Positions 25,141 to 34,661 of a stretch of DNA of 64,000 nucleotides are shown here, one piece after another. This stretch comes from REEB95 sp963762425. Its GTDB lineage: Bacteria > Pseudomonadota > Alphaproteobacteria > ATCC43930 > CGMCC-115725. Where the stretch lies: the NCBI GenBank assembly GCA_963762425.1, contig CAVXKY010000003.1, positions 1 to 64,000 of the forward strand. The letters are read 5' to 3'. The position numbers were made by a program, and so were the translations under genes. Numbering within the stretch: the stretch's first letter is position 1; the number at the start of each line of letters is the position of its first letter. The notes beneath the pieces were generated by a model. It did not search any database. It was not told the DNA's origin and saw only the letters and a list, made by a program, of their open reading frames with translations.

Positions 25141-26421
25141 ATGGCGCGCATTGTACAGAAATTCGGCGGCACTTCGGTCGCCGGCATCGACCGGATCCGC
25201 AGCGTGGCGTTGCGCGTCAAGCGCGAGGTCGATTCCGGCAGCCAGGTGGCGGTGGTGGTTTCGGCCATGGCCGGGACCACCAATCAGCTGGTCGGCTGGT
25301 CGGCCGAGGCGTCGGTGGCGAAACCGCCTTCCGGCGCGGCCGAACCCGTCAAGCCCGTCCCGGGCGCCGGACTGGGCCTCGAGGACGGCCGCGAATACGA
25401 CGTGGTGGTGGCCGCCGGCGAGCAGGTGACCGCCGGCCTGTTGGCGCTCGCCTTGCAGGCGCTTGGCCTCAAGGCGCGCTCCTGGCTCGGCTGGCAGGTG
25501 CCGGTCAAGACCGACGCCGTCCACGGCAAGGCGCGGATCCTCGACATTCCGGTCGACTCGATAACCGCCGCCATGAACCGGGGCGAGGTCGCGGTGCTGG
25601 CCGGATTCCAGGGCATCGGGCCGGACGGCCGCATCACCACGCTGGGGCGCGGCGGCTCCGACACCTCGGCGGTGGCGCTGGCGGCCGCGCTCGAGGCCGA
25701 GCGTTGCGACATCTTCACCGACGTCGACGGGGTCTACACCACCGATCCGCGCATTGTTGCGAAGGCGAGGAAGCTCGATAGAATAACCTACGAGGAGATG
25801 CTCGAATTCGCCAGCCAGGGCGCCAAGGTGCTGCAAACCCGCTCGGTCGAATTGGCGATGAATCACCGCGTACGCGTGCAGGTTCTGTCGAGTTACGAGG
25901 ACGTTCCGGGTACACTGGTCGTTGACGAGGACGAGATCGTGGAAAAACAAGTGGTGAGCGGCATCGCCTACAGCCGCGACGACGCCAAGGTGACGCTGGT
26001 CGCGGTTCCCGACCGGCCGGGGGTGGCCGCGTCCATCTTCGGGCCCTTGGCCGAGCACGCGGTCAATGTCGACATGATCGTGCAGAACATCTCCGAGGAC
26101 GGGAAGACCACCGATTTGACCTTCACCGTCGCCAAATCCGATCTGGCGCGCACGGTGAAGGCGCTCGAAGCGCAGAAGAAGACGCTCGGCTACGCCGCGC
26201 TCAAGCCCGATCCGAACGTGGTCAAAATCTCGGTCATCGGCGTCGGCATGCGCAGCCACGCCGGCGTGGCGCAGAAGATGTTTTCGACCCTGGCGGAGAA
26301 GAACATCAACATCCTGGTGATCTCGACCTCCGAGATCAAGGTGAGCGTGCTGGTCTCCGAGGAATACACCGAGCTGGCGCTGCGCGCGCTGCACACCGCC
26401 TATGGGCTGGATGCCGGATGA
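25141..26421 (+). CDS. lysC: Aspartate kinase
   Basis: This enzyme phosphorylates aspartate, the first step to lysine, threonine, methionine and diaminopimelate. It has 426 residues. The catalytic domain shows VQKFGGTSVAGIDRI at the start and TTLGRGGSDTSAVALAAAL. Two ACT domains (from about residue 265) bind lysine or threonine for feedback control: TLVAVPDRPGVAASIF and ISVIGVGMRSHAGVA. Odd feature: a Pro-rich insert of about 20 residues (KPPSGAAEPVKPVPGAG) lies after TNQLVGW, where most homologues have a short loop. It heads the housekeeping block. Confidence 0.95.
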   Translation: MARIVQKFGGTSVAGIDRIRSVALRVKREVDSGSQVAVVVSAMAGTTNQLVGWSAEASVAKPPSGAAEPVKPVPGAGLGLEDGREYDVVVAAGEQVTAGLLALALQALGLKARSWLGWQVPVKTDAVHGKARILDIPVDSITAAMNRGEVAVLAGFQGIGPDGRITTLGRGGSDTSAVALAAALEAERCDIFTDVDGVYTTDPRIVAKARKLDRITYEEMLEFASQGAKVLQTRSVELAMNHRVRVQVLSSYEDVPGTLVVDEDEIVEKQVVSGIAYSRDDAKVTLVAVPDRPGVAASIFGPLAEHAVNVDMIVQNISEDGKTTDLTFTVAKSDLARTVKALEAQKKTLGYAALKPDPNVVKISVIGVGMRSHAGVAQKMFSTLAEKNINILVISTSEIKVSVLVSEEYTELALRALHTAYGLDAG

Positions 26422-26434
26422 AAGATCGCAACCC

Positions 26435-27529
26435 ATGACCGCCGGGACGTCCGGCCCGGGGCGGCGCTGGCTCGACCGGCTGTGGGCGCGCGGGCGCGCT
26501 TTCCTCGGCGCCGAACTCGCCATCATGGGCGGCGCCATGACCTGGGTGTCGGAGCGCCACCTGGTCGCCGCCATATCCAATGGCGGCGGCTTCGGCGTCA
26601 TCGCCTGCGGCTCGATGAACGCCAAGCTGCTGGACGAGGAAATAGCGGCCACCCAGGCGCTCACCAAGAAACCCTTCGGCGTCAATTTGATCACGCTCCA
26701 TCCCGACCTGATCGAACTGGTCGACGTCTGCACCCGGCACAAGGTCGGCCACGTGGTGCTGGCCGGCGCGTTGCCGCCGGCGCCGGCGGTGGCGCGCATC
26801 AAGCAATCGGGGGCGAAGCTGGTGTGCTTCGCCCCGTCGCTGGCGATCGCCAAGAAGCTCATCCGCATGGGCGCCGACGCCATCATCATCGAGGGCATGG
26901 AGGCGGGCGGGCATATCGGCCCGGTTTCCACCGGCGTCCTGGCGCAGGAGATACTGCCGCACGTGACCGAGGTGCCGGTCTTCGTCGCCGGCGGCATCGG
27001 CCACGGCACCGCCATCGCCTCTTATCTGGAGATGGGCGCGTCGGGCGTGCAGCTCGGCACGCGCTTCGTCTGCGCGCATGAATCGATCGCGCATCCCAAA
27101 TTCAAGCAGACCTTCATCCGCGCCTCCTCGCGCGACGCCGTGCCCTCGGTGCAGCTCGATGCGCGCTTCCCGGTGATCCCGGTGCGCGCGCTCGCCAATG
27201 CCGGGACCCATCAATTCGCGGATTTGCAGCGCGCCGTCATCGACCGCGTCAACCAAGGCGATCTTTCCCTGAAGGACGCGCAGCTCGAGATCGAGCGCTT
27301 CTGGGCCGGCGCGCTCCGGCGCGCGGTGATCGACGGCGACGTCGAGACCGGCTCGGTCATGGCCGGGCAGAGCGTCGGGCTGGTGAAGCGCGAGCAATCG
27401 ACCAAGGAGATTCTCGACGAGCTGGTGACGCAGGCCTGCGCCGCGCTGGAGGCGCGGGCTCCGGCGTCGCTCGATCGCGCTGCCGAGGGCAAGCTCGGCG
27501 CCGGGTTCAGGACCCGGGCGGAGGCGTGA
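26435..27529 (+). CDS. Nitronate monooxygenase / enoyl reductase-like flavoprotein
   Basis: This is an FMN-binding TIM-barrel protein of the 2-nitropropane dioxygenase and FabK superfamily, 364 residues. It shows MGGAMTWVSERHLVAAISNGGGFGVIA near the N-terminus, the phosphate-binding GIGHGTAIASYLEMGASGVQLGTRF segment, and the central DAIIIEGMEAGGHIG, with the His seen in nitronate monooxygenases. The start is uncertain: in-frame ATGs at 26402 and 26411 overlap lysC, and 26435 is the first after its stop. The gene is conserved between lysC and ptsP in related genomes, which suggests a housekeeping role. Confidence 0.8.
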   Translation: MTAGTSGPGRRWLDRLWARGRAFLGAELAIMGGAMTWVSERHLVAAISNGGGFGVIACGSMNAKLLDEEIAATQALTKKPFGVNLITLHPDLIELVDVCTRHKVGHVVLAGALPPAPAVARIKQSGAKLVCFAPSLAIAKKLIRMGADAIIIEGMEAGGHIGPVSTGVLAQEILPHVTEVPVFVAGGIGHGTAIASYLEMGASGVQLGTRFVCAHESIAHPKFKQTFIRASSRDAVPSVQLDARFPVIPVRALANAGTHQFADLQRAVIDRVNQGDLSLKDAQLEIERFWAGALRRAVIDGDVETGSVMAGQSVGLVKREQSTKEILDELVTQACAALEARAPASLDRAAEGKLGAGFRTRAEA

Positions 27530-29805
27530 TGGATCCCGGCGCGGCGGCCACGGGCTCCCGCCGCGTGCTTCGCCGTCTCCGCGACGTGATGGCGGGCTCG
27601 GGCACGGCGCAGGAGCGGCTCAACACCATCGTCAAGATCATCGCCGCCGACATGGTGGCCGAGGTCTGCTCCTGTTACGTCATGCGCGCGGGCGAGGTGC
27701 TGGAACTCTTCGCCACCGAAGGCCTGCGGCCCGAAGCCGTGCATCGCACCCGCCTCAGGGTGGGCGAGGGCCTGGTCGGCGTCATCGCCGCCACCGCCCG
27801 GCCGTTGGCGCTCGCCGACGCGCAATCCCATCCCGATTTCGCCTACCGGCCCGAGACCGGCGAGGAGATCTACCATTCGCTGATGGGCGTGCCGATCCTG
27901 CGCGGCGGCCGCGTGCTGGGCGTGCTCGTCGTACAGAACCGGACTTTGCGGAATTACACCGAAGACGAGATCGAGGTGTTGCAGACCATCGCTATGGTGC
28001 TGGCGGAACTCGCCGCCTCGGGCGATCTGGTCAATCCGCTGGAGCGGCAGCAGGGCGAAGGCAACGTGACGTTGCCGATGCGCCTCGACGGCATCAAGCT
28101 CAACCCCGGCCTGGCCATGGGCCAGGCGGTGCTGCATCAGCCGCGCATCGTCATCAGCCGGGTGGTGGCGGAGGATACCGGCGCCGAGCTCGAGCGCCTC
28201 CAGGCGGCGGTGGCCGCGATGCAGAGCGCGATCGACGCCTTGCTCGAGCAAAGCGTCCTGCCCTCGGGCGGCGAGCACCATGACGTGCTCGAGACCTACC
28301 GCATGTTCGCCGCCGACCGCGGCTGGCTCGCGCGCATCACCGACGCGGTCAAGGGCGGCCTCACCGCCGAGGCGGCGGTGCAGAAGGTGCAGAACGATTC
28401 GCGCGTGCGGCTCTCCCAGGCGACCGATCCCTATTTGCGCGAGCGGCTCACCGATCTCGACGACCTCGGCAACCGGCTGCAATGGCATCTGAGCGGCGGA
28501 AGCGCGGGTTCGGCCAAGACCGAGCTGCCGGAACACTACGTGCTGATCGCGCGCAACATGGGGCCGGCCGAGCTCTTGGATTACGAGCGCAAGGGCTTGC
28601 GCGGCCTGGTGCTGGAGGAGGGTTCGCCCGGCGCCCATGTCGTGGTGGTGGCGCGCGCGCTCGACATTCCCGTGGTCGGCCGGGTCAAGAACGTGCTCGC
28701 CAAGGTCGAAGCCGGCGATCTGGTGGCGGTCGACGGCGAGGAGGCGATCGTGCTGTTGCGTCCGGGCGAGGATCTGCAGCAGGCGGCGCTGGCGCGCATC
28801 CGCATCCGCCAGGGCGAGCGCCAGCGTTACGCCGCGCTCAAGGACTTGCCGGCCGAGACCAAGGACGGCGCGCGCATCGAATTGAACCTCAATGCCGGGT
28901 TGCTGATCGACCTGCCCTATCTCGCGGAGACCAACGCCGCCGGAATCGGACTGTTCCGCACCGAGCTGCTGTTCATGCTGCGCGAGGAATTCCCCACCGT
29001 GGCGCAGCAGGCGGTGCTTTATCGCCGCGTCATCGAGCTGGCGGGCGACCGCCCGGTCACCTTCCGCAGTCTCGATGTCGGCGGCGACAAGCTGCTGCCC
29101 TACATGGAGGACGTGGCGGAGGAGAATCCGGCCATGGGCTGGCGCGCCATCCGCCTGGCGCTCGACCGGCCCGTGCTGCTGCGCCAGCAGCTGCGCGCCT
29201 TCATCCGCGCCGCTTCGGGCAAGCGCCTGCGCGTCATGTTCCCGATGGTGGCGGAGCCGTCCGAGTTCGCGGCCGCGCGCGAGTTGTTGGAATTGGAGCT
29301 CGACCGGGTGAAGAAGCGCGACGGGCAATTGCCGGTCTCGGTCGAGGCGGGCGCCATGCTCGAAGTGCCCGCGCTGCTCTGGCAATTGCCCGAACTCCTG
29401 GCGCGGGTCGATTTCATCTCGGTCGGCACCAACGATCTGATGCAGTTCCTGTTCGCCGCCGACCGCGGCAATGCCCGCCTGGCCGACCGTTACGACCCGC
29501 TGTCGCTCCCGCATCTGCGCGTGCTGGCGCAGATATCCCGGGCCTGCGCCGCCGCGGGCAGGCCGTTCGCGCTGTGCGGCGAAATGGCCGGCGACACGCT
29601 CGGCGCCATGGCGCTGATCGGGCTGGGCTATCGCAATCTCTCCATGGCGCCCACGTCGCTCGGGCCGGTCAAGGCGATGATCCGCAGCCTCGATCTCGCC
29701 AGCCTCAAGGAGTTCCTGGCCGCCCAGGAAGGCGCGGGCGCGGGCTCGGGGTCCTTGCGCGACAAGCTGCGCGATTTCGCGCGCGACCACGGCGTCGTGG
29801 TCTGA
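27529..29805 (+). CDS. ptsP: Enzyme I of the nitrogen PTS (EI-Ntr)
   Basis: EI-Ntr starts the phosphorelay to NPr and EIIA-Ntr, which links carbon and nitrogen status to regulation. It has 758 residues. An N-terminal GAF domain (residues 15-165) can sense glutamine in known members. The phosphohistidine domain has EEGSPGAHVVVVARALD, with the active His. The PEP barrel includes GIGLFRTELLFM, VTFRSLDVGGDK and VGTNDLMQF, ending near CGEMAGD with the catalytic Cys. ATG overlaps the previous stop (TGATG). No ptsO or ptsN is in the window. Confidence 0.94.
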   Translation: MDPGAAATGSRRVLRRLRDVMAGSGTAQERLNTIVKIIAADMVAEVCSCYVMRAGEVLELFATEGLRPEAVHRTRLRVGEGLVGVIAATARPLALADAQSHPDFAYRPETGEEIYHSLMGVPILRGGRVLGVLVVQNRTLRNYTEDEIEVLQTIAMVLAELAASGDLVNPLERQQGEGNVTLPMRLDGIKLNPGLAMGQAVLHQPRIVISRVVAEDTGAELERLQAAVAAMQSAIDALLEQSVLPSGGEHHDVLETYRMFAADRGWLARITDAVKGGLTAEAAVQKVQNDSRVRLSQATDPYLRERLTDLDDLGNRLQWHLSGGSAGSAKTELPEHYVLIARNMGPAELLDYERKGLRGLVLEEGSPGAHVVVVARALDIPVVGRVKNVLAKVEAGDLVAVDGEEAIVLLRPGEDLQQAALARIRIRQGERQRYAALKDLPAETKDGARIELNLNAGLLIDLPYLAETNAAGIGLFRTELLFMLREEFPTVAQQAVLYRRVIELAGDRPVTFRSLDVGGDKLLPYMEDVAEENPAMGWRAIRLALDRPVLLRQQLRAFIRAASGKRLRVMFPMVAEPSEFAAARELLELELDRVKKRDGQLPVSVEAGAMLEVPALLWQLPELLARVDFISVGTNDLMQFLFAADRGNARLADRYDPLSLPHLRVLAQISRACAAAGRPFALCGEMAGDTLGAMALIGLGYRNLSMAPTSLGPVKAMIRSLDLASLKEFLAAQEGAGAGSGSLRDKLRDFARDHGVVV

Positions 29806-29934
29806 GGCGGGCCCCTATCGGCGGTTGCGACTCGGCCCGGCGATTGATACCTTGGGCGTCACCGGATCGAGGCCAGGACGCTGGATGTGCCCCCCGGGCG
29901 AACCAGAAGCTGCCGCGATCCGGCCGAGAGGCTG

Positions 29935-31020
29935 ATGACATCGAACCCGGATGAACCGAAGCCGCTTGAGGGCGAAGCCGCGCCGCAGCATCCGCCGGCG
30001 GAAGAAGCCCCGCGCGCCAAGCACACCATCGGCGCGCTGTTGCGCGAAACGCGCGAGAATTACGGCGGCGACCTCGAACGCATCGCCACCGCGTTGCGCA
30101 TCAAGCCCGCCTATCTCACCGCGCTCGAGGAAGGGCGTTACGACCGCCTGCCCGCGCCGGTCTACGCGCTGGGCTTCGTGCGCGCCTATGCCATTCATAT
30201 GGGGCTCGACGGCGAAGAGGCGGTGCGCCGCTTCAAGCAGGAAGCGAACGGGCTCGAGATTCCGCGCGATCTGATCTTCCCGATCCCGCTCGCCGACCAC
30301 AGCATCCCGCGCAAGCCGATCCTGATCGCGGGGCTGCTGCTGCTGATCGCCGCCTATGCCGTTTGGTACTACTTCTCCTCCGGCGACAGCCGCCGGCCCG
30401 AACGGGTGAGCGAGGTGCCGGCCGAGTTGATGGCGAACCAGCCCGGCGCGGGCGCCGCTCCGCCCGCGCCCGCGATTTCGCCGCCCGAGGCCTCGGCGGC
30501 GACGGCGTCGCCGTCCAAGCCTCTGCTCCAGGCGCCGCCCGCGCCGCCGCCGGTTGCATCCCCGCCCCAGCCCGTGGCGGCCGCGCCCGCGCCGGCGCCG
30601 GCTTCATCCCCGCCCAAGATCGTGATGACCCCGCCGCCCGCTTCCTCCCCGCCGCAGCAGCAGGCGTCGGCACCGCCTCCGTCCTCGCCGCCCGTCAACG
30701 CGGCCCCCGCTGCTTCCGGCGATGCCAATCACGTCTTCGGCCTGGCGGGCTTGCCGGTGCGCATCGTCATCCGCGCCAAGGACGACAGCTGGCTGCAAGT
30801 ACGCGACCGCGACCAGAACCTGCTGTTCCAGCGGCTGATGAAGCCGGACGACACCTATCGCGTGCCCGACCGGGCGGGCCTCTCCTTCATGACCGGCAAC
30901 GCCGCGGCGCTCGACATCACCGTGGACGGAAATCCGGCGCCGCCGCTTTCCGGCACGGTGAAGCACGACGTGCTGCTCGATCCCGCCCGGCTTTTGGCCG
31001 GGACCGCGGCGGTGAATTAG
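29935..31020 (+). CDS. RodZ-like helix-turn-helix membrane protein
   Basis: This 361-residue protein has a cytoplasmic helix-turn-helix domain (residues 30-100: TIGALLRETRENYGGDLERIA, then LGFVRAYAIHMGLD), a single membrane helix near 130-147, a long Pro/Ala-rich periplasmic linker and a C-terminal DUF4115 domain (LPVRIVIRAKDDSWLQVRD). This is the layout of RodZ, which ties MreB to the cell wall. Placement just before ispG is common in Gram-negative bacteria. The ATG at 29935 follows GAGAGG. Confidence 0.85.
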   Translation: MTSNPDEPKPLEGEAAPQHPPAEEAPRAKHTIGALLRETRENYGGDLERIATALRIKPAYLTALEEGRYDRLPAPVYALGFVRAYAIHMGLDGEEAVRRFKQEANGLEIPRDLIFPIPLADHSIPRKPILIAGLLLLIAAYAVWYYFSSGDSRRPERVSEVPAELMANQPGAGAAPPAPAISPPEASAATASPSKPLLQAPPAPPPVASPPQPVAAAPAPAPASSPPKIVMTPPPASSPPQQQASAPPPSSPPVNAAPAASGDANHVFGLAGLPVRIVIRAKDDSWLQVRDRDQNLLFQRLMKPDDTYRVPDRAGLSFMTGNAAALDITVDGNPAPPLSGTVKHDVLLDPARLLAGTAAVN

Positions 31021-31103
31021 CCGGCCGGACCGGGCCAAAGGCGGGCCAGTGACGGCGGGCCAGGGCGGACTTTTTCCTGCCACAAAAACCCGCTAAAACG
31101 CGC

Positions 31104-31177
31104 TATAACTCCCCTGAGTGCTTCCCCGGGAAACCGGGAAGCCCTTGATAAACCGGGGTTTGTCCGGGTCATCCCGG
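31104..31177 (+). promoter_or_regulatory. ispG promoter and structured leader
   Basis: A TATAAC -10-like element lies at 31104-31109. The leader then holds a 7-bp hairpin (GCTTCCC 31120-31126 with GGGAAGC 31136-31142, apex GAAA) and a 5-bp hairpin (CCGGG 31164-31168 with CCCGG 31173-31177, loop TCAT). The AAACCGGG sequence occurs twice, so alternative pairing is possible. Confidence 0.4.
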
Positions 31178-31199
31178 TCCTGAGACGAGGTTTTTTGCA

Positions 31200-32333
31200 A
31201 TGAGCGTGCGCCCCTATCGCGATATCAACCGCCGCAAGAGCCGGCAGATCCATGTCGGCTCCGTGCCGGTGGGCGGCGACGCGCCGATCACCGTGCAGTC
31301 GATGACCAACACCCTGACCCATGACGTCAAGGCGACGGTGGAGCAGATCCAGGGTCTGGAACGCGCCGGCGCCGACATCGTGCGCGTCTCCTGCCCGGAC
31401 GAGGAATCCTCGGCCGCGCTCAAGGACATCGTGCGCCAGGTGAAGGTGCCGATCGTCGCCGACATCCACTTCCACTACAAACGCGCGATCGAGGCGGCCA
31501 AGAACGGGGCATCCTGTCTGCGCATCAATCCCGGCAATATCGGCTCGGCCGAGCGCGTGAAAGAGGTGGTCAAGGCCGCCAAGGATCACGGCTGCTCGAT
31601 GCGCATCGGCGTCAACGCCGGCTCGCTGGAGAAGGATTTGCTCGAGCGTTACGGCGAGCCTTGTCCCGAAGCCATGGTCGAAAGCGCGCTGACCCACGCC
31701 AAGATTCTCGAGGACAACGATTTCTTCGAGTTCAAGATTTCGTGCAAGGCCTCGGACGTGTTCCTGGCCGTGGCGGCCTATCAGCAGCTCTCCGAGGCGT
31801 GCGATTACCCGCTCCATCTCGGCATCACCGAGGCCGGCGGTCTCATGACCGGCACGACCAAATCCGCCATCGGCATGGGCTCGCTGCTCTGGGCCGGCAT
31901 CGGCGACACCATCCGCGTCTCGCTTTCGGCCGAGCCGGTCGAGGAGATCAAGATCGGCTACGAAATCCTGAAGGCGCTCGGCCTGCGCCGCCGCGGCGTC
32001 ACCGTCATCTCGTGTCCCTCCTGCGCGCGCCAGAATTTCCAGGTCATCAAGACGGTCGAGGTGCTGGAACAGCGCCTGGCGCACATCACCACGCCGATGA
32101 CGCTCTCGGTCATCGGCTGCGTCGTCAACGGCCCGGGCGAGGCGCGCGAAACCGATATCGGCTTCACCGGCGGCGGCAACAACACCCACCAGGTCTACGT
32201 CGCCGGCTTGCCCGACCACCGCCTCAAGGATCAGGACATCGTCGACCATCTGGTGGCGATGGTCGAGAAGAAGGCGGCCGAGATCGAAGCCGAGAAGAAG
32301 AAGGCCGAGATCGCCGAGGCCGCCGCCTCTTGA
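31200..32333 (+). CDS. ispG: HMBPP synthase of the MEP isoprenoid pathway
   Basis: IspG (GcpE) converts methylerythritol cyclodiphosphate to HMBPP using a 4Fe-4S cluster. It has 377 residues. The barrel part has ITVQSMTNTLTHDVKATV and VADIHFHYKRAI. Cluster ligands are in SCPSCARQNF and in GCVVNGPGEA. The C-terminus is an alanine/lysine/glutamate-rich helix (residues 355-377) not needed for catalysis. Its TGA overlaps the TTG start of hisS, so the two genes are coupled. Confidence 0.96.
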   Translation: MSVRPYRDINRRKSRQIHVGSVPVGGDAPITVQSMTNTLTHDVKATVEQIQGLERAGADIVRVSCPDEESSAALKDIVRQVKVPIVADIHFHYKRAIEAAKNGASCLRINPGNIGSAERVKEVVKAAKDHGCSMRIGVNAGSLEKDLLERYGEPCPEAMVESALTHAKILEDNDFFEFKISCKASDVFLAVAAYQQLSEACDYPLHLGITEAGGLMTGTTKSAIGMGSLLWAGIGDTIRVSLSAEPVEEIKIGYEILKALGLRRRGVTVISCPSCARQNFQVIKTVEVLEQRLAHITTPMTLSVIGCVVNGPGEARETDIGFTGGGNNTHQVYVAGLPDHRLKDQDIVDHLVAMVEKKAAEIEAEKKKAEIAEAAAS

Positions 32334-33582
32334 GCGGAAGACTGCAGCCGGTCCGCGGTACCCAGGATCTCCTGCCCGCGGCGATGCGGCGTTTCCGCGC
32401 CGTCATCGGCGCCGCGCGCGCGATAACCGAACGCTACGGCTACCAGGAAATCGCCACCCCGATCTTCGAGTTCACCGAGGTGTTCGCGCGGCCGATCGGC
32501 GAATTGACCGATATCGTGATGAAGGAGATGTACTCCTTCGCCGATCAAGCGGCGGCGAGGAGATCACGCTCAGGCCCGAATACACCGCCGGGATCGTCCG
32601 CTCGATCCTGTCCAACGGGCTGACGCAAAGCCTGCCGCTGAGGCTCTTCGCCAGCGGTCCGATGTTCCGTTACGAACGGCCGCAGAAAGGCCGCTTCCGC
32701 CAGTTCCACCAGATCGATGTCGAACTCATCGGCGTCAAGGAGCCGTTAGGCGATGTCGAGGTGATCGCGCTCGGCGCGGAAATCCTGGAATCATTGGGCG
32801 TGTTGAAGCGCACGGTGCTGGAATTGAACACGCTCGGCGACGCCCCGAGCCGCAGCGCCTATCGCGACGCGCTGGTGAAGTTCTATCAGGGCCATCATCA
32901 CAAACTGTCCGAGGACAGCCGGCATCGGCTCGAACGCAATCCGTTGCGTATCCTCGATTCCAAGGACGAGGGCGACCAGCGCATCAACGCGAACGCGCCG
33001 TCTTTCGCCGGGTTCCTCACCCAAGCGGCGCGCGATTTCTACGCCGCCGTGAAGCACGGCCTCGACGATCTCGGCATTGCCTACCGGGAGAATCCGCGCC
33101 TGGTGCGCGGCCTCGATTACTATTGCCACACCGCCTTCGAATTCACGACCGGGGAGCTGGGGTCGCAAGGCGCGGTGCTGGCCGGCGGGCGTTACGACGG
33201 CCTCATGGGCGTGATGGGCGGGCCGGAAACCCCGGGCGTCGGCTGGGCTGGCGGCATCGAACGCCTGGCGCTGATGATCGCCGAGCCGCCGCCGGGGCCG
33301 CGGCCGATCGCGCTCATACCGATCGGGCAGGACGGGGAGACTCTCGCCCTTAAACTGGCGCGGGAGCTGCGCCGCGCCGGCTTCACCGTCGATCTGGCCT
33401 ATTCCGGCAACCTGAAGAAGCGATTGCAGCGCGCCAACAAGGTGAATGCGCGCGCCGCCGTGATCCTCGGCGAGGACGAGTTGAAACGCGGCTTGGCCGC
33501 GATCCGCGATCTCGACGGCGAAAGCCAGACCGAGACGCCGCTGGCGGGTTTGAAAGACCGGCTCGCCGCCTTCCGGAGCTGA
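32330..33582 (+). CDS. hisS: Histidyl-tRNA synthetase, frameshifted
   Basis: HisRS charges tRNA-His and is essential. The start is TTG overlapping the ispG stop (SGRLQPVRGTQDLLP). Motif 1 is in RYGYQEIATPIFE. The frame breaks near 32548: MYSFADQ should continue as SGGEEITLRPEYTAG, the motif 2 approach, and does so one base out. Two A are present where three are needed. Later parts are intact: GPMFRYERPQKGRFRQFHQ (motif 2), LVRGLDYYCHTAFEF and AGGRYDGLMG, and GVGWAGGIERLALM (motif 3). The restored length is about 417 residues. Because the gene is essential, an assembly error is the best explanation. Confidence 0.94.
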
Positions 33583-33584
33583 TC

Positions 33585-34661
33585 GTGAGCGAGAATCCCG
33601 CCTTCGACGCAAAGCTCGACCGGCTGGTGGCGCGCCACGGGGAGCTCTCGGCCTTGATGTCCGATCCGGTGCGTTCGGGCGAATTCGTCAAGCTCGCCAA
33701 GGAATACAGCGAGCTTTCGCCCATCGTCCAAAGCATCAACAATCTCCGCCAGACCCAGGCCGAGCAGGCCGAACTCGAAACCCTCGCCAAGGGCGAGGAC
33801 GCGGAGATGCGCAAGCTCGCGGAAACCGAGCTCGACGCCGTGAGGAAGCGCCTCTTGGTCTTGGACGAGGGGGTCAAGACCCTGCTCTTGCCCAAGGACG
33901 AGGCCGACGAGAAGAACGCCATCCTCGAGGTCCGCGCCGGCACCGGCGGCGAGGAGGCGGCCTTGTTCGCCGCATCGCTCTTCCGCATGTATCAGCGTTA
34001 CGCCGCGCTCAAGGGCTGGCGCTTCGAGATCATCGAAATCTCGGAAACCGGCCTGGGCGGCTACAAGGAGGCGATCGCCGAGATCGCCGGCCGCAACGTC
34101 TTCCAGCGGCTCAAATTCGAATCCGGCGTCCACCGGGTGCAGCGCGTGCCGGAAACCGAAGGCTCGGGCCGCATCCACACCTCGGCCGCGACCGTCGCCG
34201 TGCTGCCCGAGGCCGAGGAAGTCGACATCAAGATCGAGGACAAGGATCTGCGCATCGACGTGTTCCGCTCCTCGGGCCCGGGCGGGCAATCGGTCAACAC
34301 CACCGACAGCGCGGTCCGCATCACGCATATCCCGACCGGCGTCGTCGTCCAGCAGCAGGACGAGAAATCGCAGCACAAGAACAAGGCCAAGGCGATGAAG
34401 GTGCTGCGCGCCCGGCTTTACGACCGCGAGCGCCAGGCGAAAGAGGCCTCGCGCGCCGCGTCGCGCAAAAGCCAGGTCGGCAGCGGCGACCGCTCCGAGC
34501 GCATCCGCACCTATAATTTTCCGCAAGGCCGGGTTTCCGACCACCGCATCAATCTGACGCTCTACAAGATCGACCAGGTGATGGACGGCGAGGCGCTCGA
34601 TCAATTCATCGACGCGCTTCTGGCCGAGGACCGCGCCGCCAAGCTGGCCGAGGCCGAATGA
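33585..34661 (+). CDS. prfA: Peptide chain release factor 1
   Basis: RF1 ends translation at UAA and UAG. It has 358 residues from a GTG start two bases after hisS ends. The catalytic GGQ loop is in RSSGPGGQSVNTTDSAVRI, whose Gln is the target of PrmC, encoded next. The tRNA-mimic domain carries the RF1-type codon-recognition region just before HTSAATVAVLPE. The stop overlaps the prmC start (ATGA). Confidence 0.96.
   Translation: MSENPAFDAKLDRLVARHGELSALMSDPVRSGEFVKLAKEYSELSPIVQSINNLRQTQAEQAELETLAKGEDAEMRKLAETELDAVRKRLLVLDEGVKTLLLPKDEADEKNAILEVRAGTGGEEAALFAASLFRMYQRYAALKGWRFEIIEISETGLGGYKEAIAEIAGRNVFQRLKFESGVHRVQRVPETEGSGRIHTSAATVAVLPEAEEVDIKIEDKDLRIDVFRSSGPGGQSVNTTDSAVRITHIPTGVVVQQQDEKSQHKNKAKAMKVLRARLYDRERQAKEASRAASRKSQVGSGDRSERIRTYNFPQGRVSDHRINLTLYKIDQVMDGEALDQFIDALLAEDRAAKLAEAE

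Noticed and set aside
23767..27015. A 1082-residue minus-strand frame
   Set aside because: Only its last 256 residues are real (ubiG). The rest is antisense to lysC and the flavoprotein gene.
27211..29790. An 859-residue minus-strand frame
   Set aside because: It is antisense to ptsP and has no recognisable domain.
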